DNA of 5,609 nucleotides from Holophagaceae bacterium (GTDB lineage: Bacteria; Acidobacteriota; Holophagae; Holophagales; Holophagaceae), in assembly GCA_003538615.1 (NCBI GenBank), contig DPRT01000139.1, forward strand, positions 1 through 5,609, in the 5' to 3' direction. The notes beneath the pieces are model-generated. The model saw only the letters and a program-made list of their open reading frames with translations, was not told where the DNA came from and did no database searches. Position numbers and translations under genes: made by a program. Below, in pieces: positions 5,571 through 5,609 of the stretch (the first letter of the stretch is position 1; the number at the start of each line of letters is the position of its first letter).

Positions 5571-5609
5571 TCACGCCTGCTTCTGCAGCCACCGGTTGTA
5601 GAACCACAG
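5571..5609 (-). CDS. Possible C-terminal end of a convergent gene, unidentified
   Basis: On the minus strand the last 39 bases read LWFYNRWLQKQA followed by a TGA stop (complement of 5571-5573). The frame is open to the window edge and the composition is plausible for a basic, aromatic-rich C-terminus. Only 12 residues are visible, so neither family nor reality can be settled. If real, its stop codon directly abuts the kinase stop, leaving no intergenic space and no room for a conventional terminator between the two convergent genes. Confidence 0.35.
   Translation of the reverse strand: MWFYNRWLQKQA

Overview
This is a high-GC, gene-dense bacterial window with codon third positions dominated by G and C. 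It holds one truncated gene on the minus strand at the left edge, a 215-base intergenic region with a striking perfect palindrome, four tightly coupled genes on the plus strand that fill most of the window, and what looks like the last few codons of a convergent minus-strand gene at the right edge. The organism cannot be fixed from this sequence. Aerobic homogentisate catabolism next to corrinoid methyl-transfer genes, the very high GC and the style of the hybrid histidine kinase (H-box written HDMNN) would fit the Holophagae branch of Acidobacteriota (Geothrix/Holophaga relatives). That is an inference from memory of family style, not a demonstrated assignment.

Left part (1-679, minus strand): the N-terminal 226 residues of a homogentisate 1,2-dioxygenase family protein (tyrosine/phenylalanine catabolism), running out of the window. 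Its upstream region (680-894) carries a plausible -10 box and, just behind it, a perfect 20-bp inverted repeat (713-732) placed where an operator would sit.

Centre and right (895-5570, plus strand): an apparent operon of (1) a stand-alone corrinoid (B12)-binding protein with intact DxHxxG cobalt-ligand motif, (2) a uroporphyrinogen decarboxylase/MtaA-family methyltransferase-like protein, (3) a cysteine-rich protein of the DUF1638 type, and (4) a soluble GAF-PAS-PAS-HisKA-HATPase-REC hybrid histidine kinase. Every junction overlaps: ATGA at 1581-1584, ATGA at 2603-2606, and 14 bases at 3201-3214. The four proteins are therefore probably made together.

The first three genes look like a corrinoid-dependent methyl-transfer module. 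However, the UroD-like protein does not show the usual HxC...C zinc/thiol-activating ligand set of MtaA/MtbA, no reductive activase is present in the window, and the operon is capped by a signalling kinase. The most interesting reading is either a methyltransferase system with an unusual UroD-type partner and its own sensor, or a corrinoid-based sensory module that feeds a phosphorelay. Neither can be decided from sequence alone.
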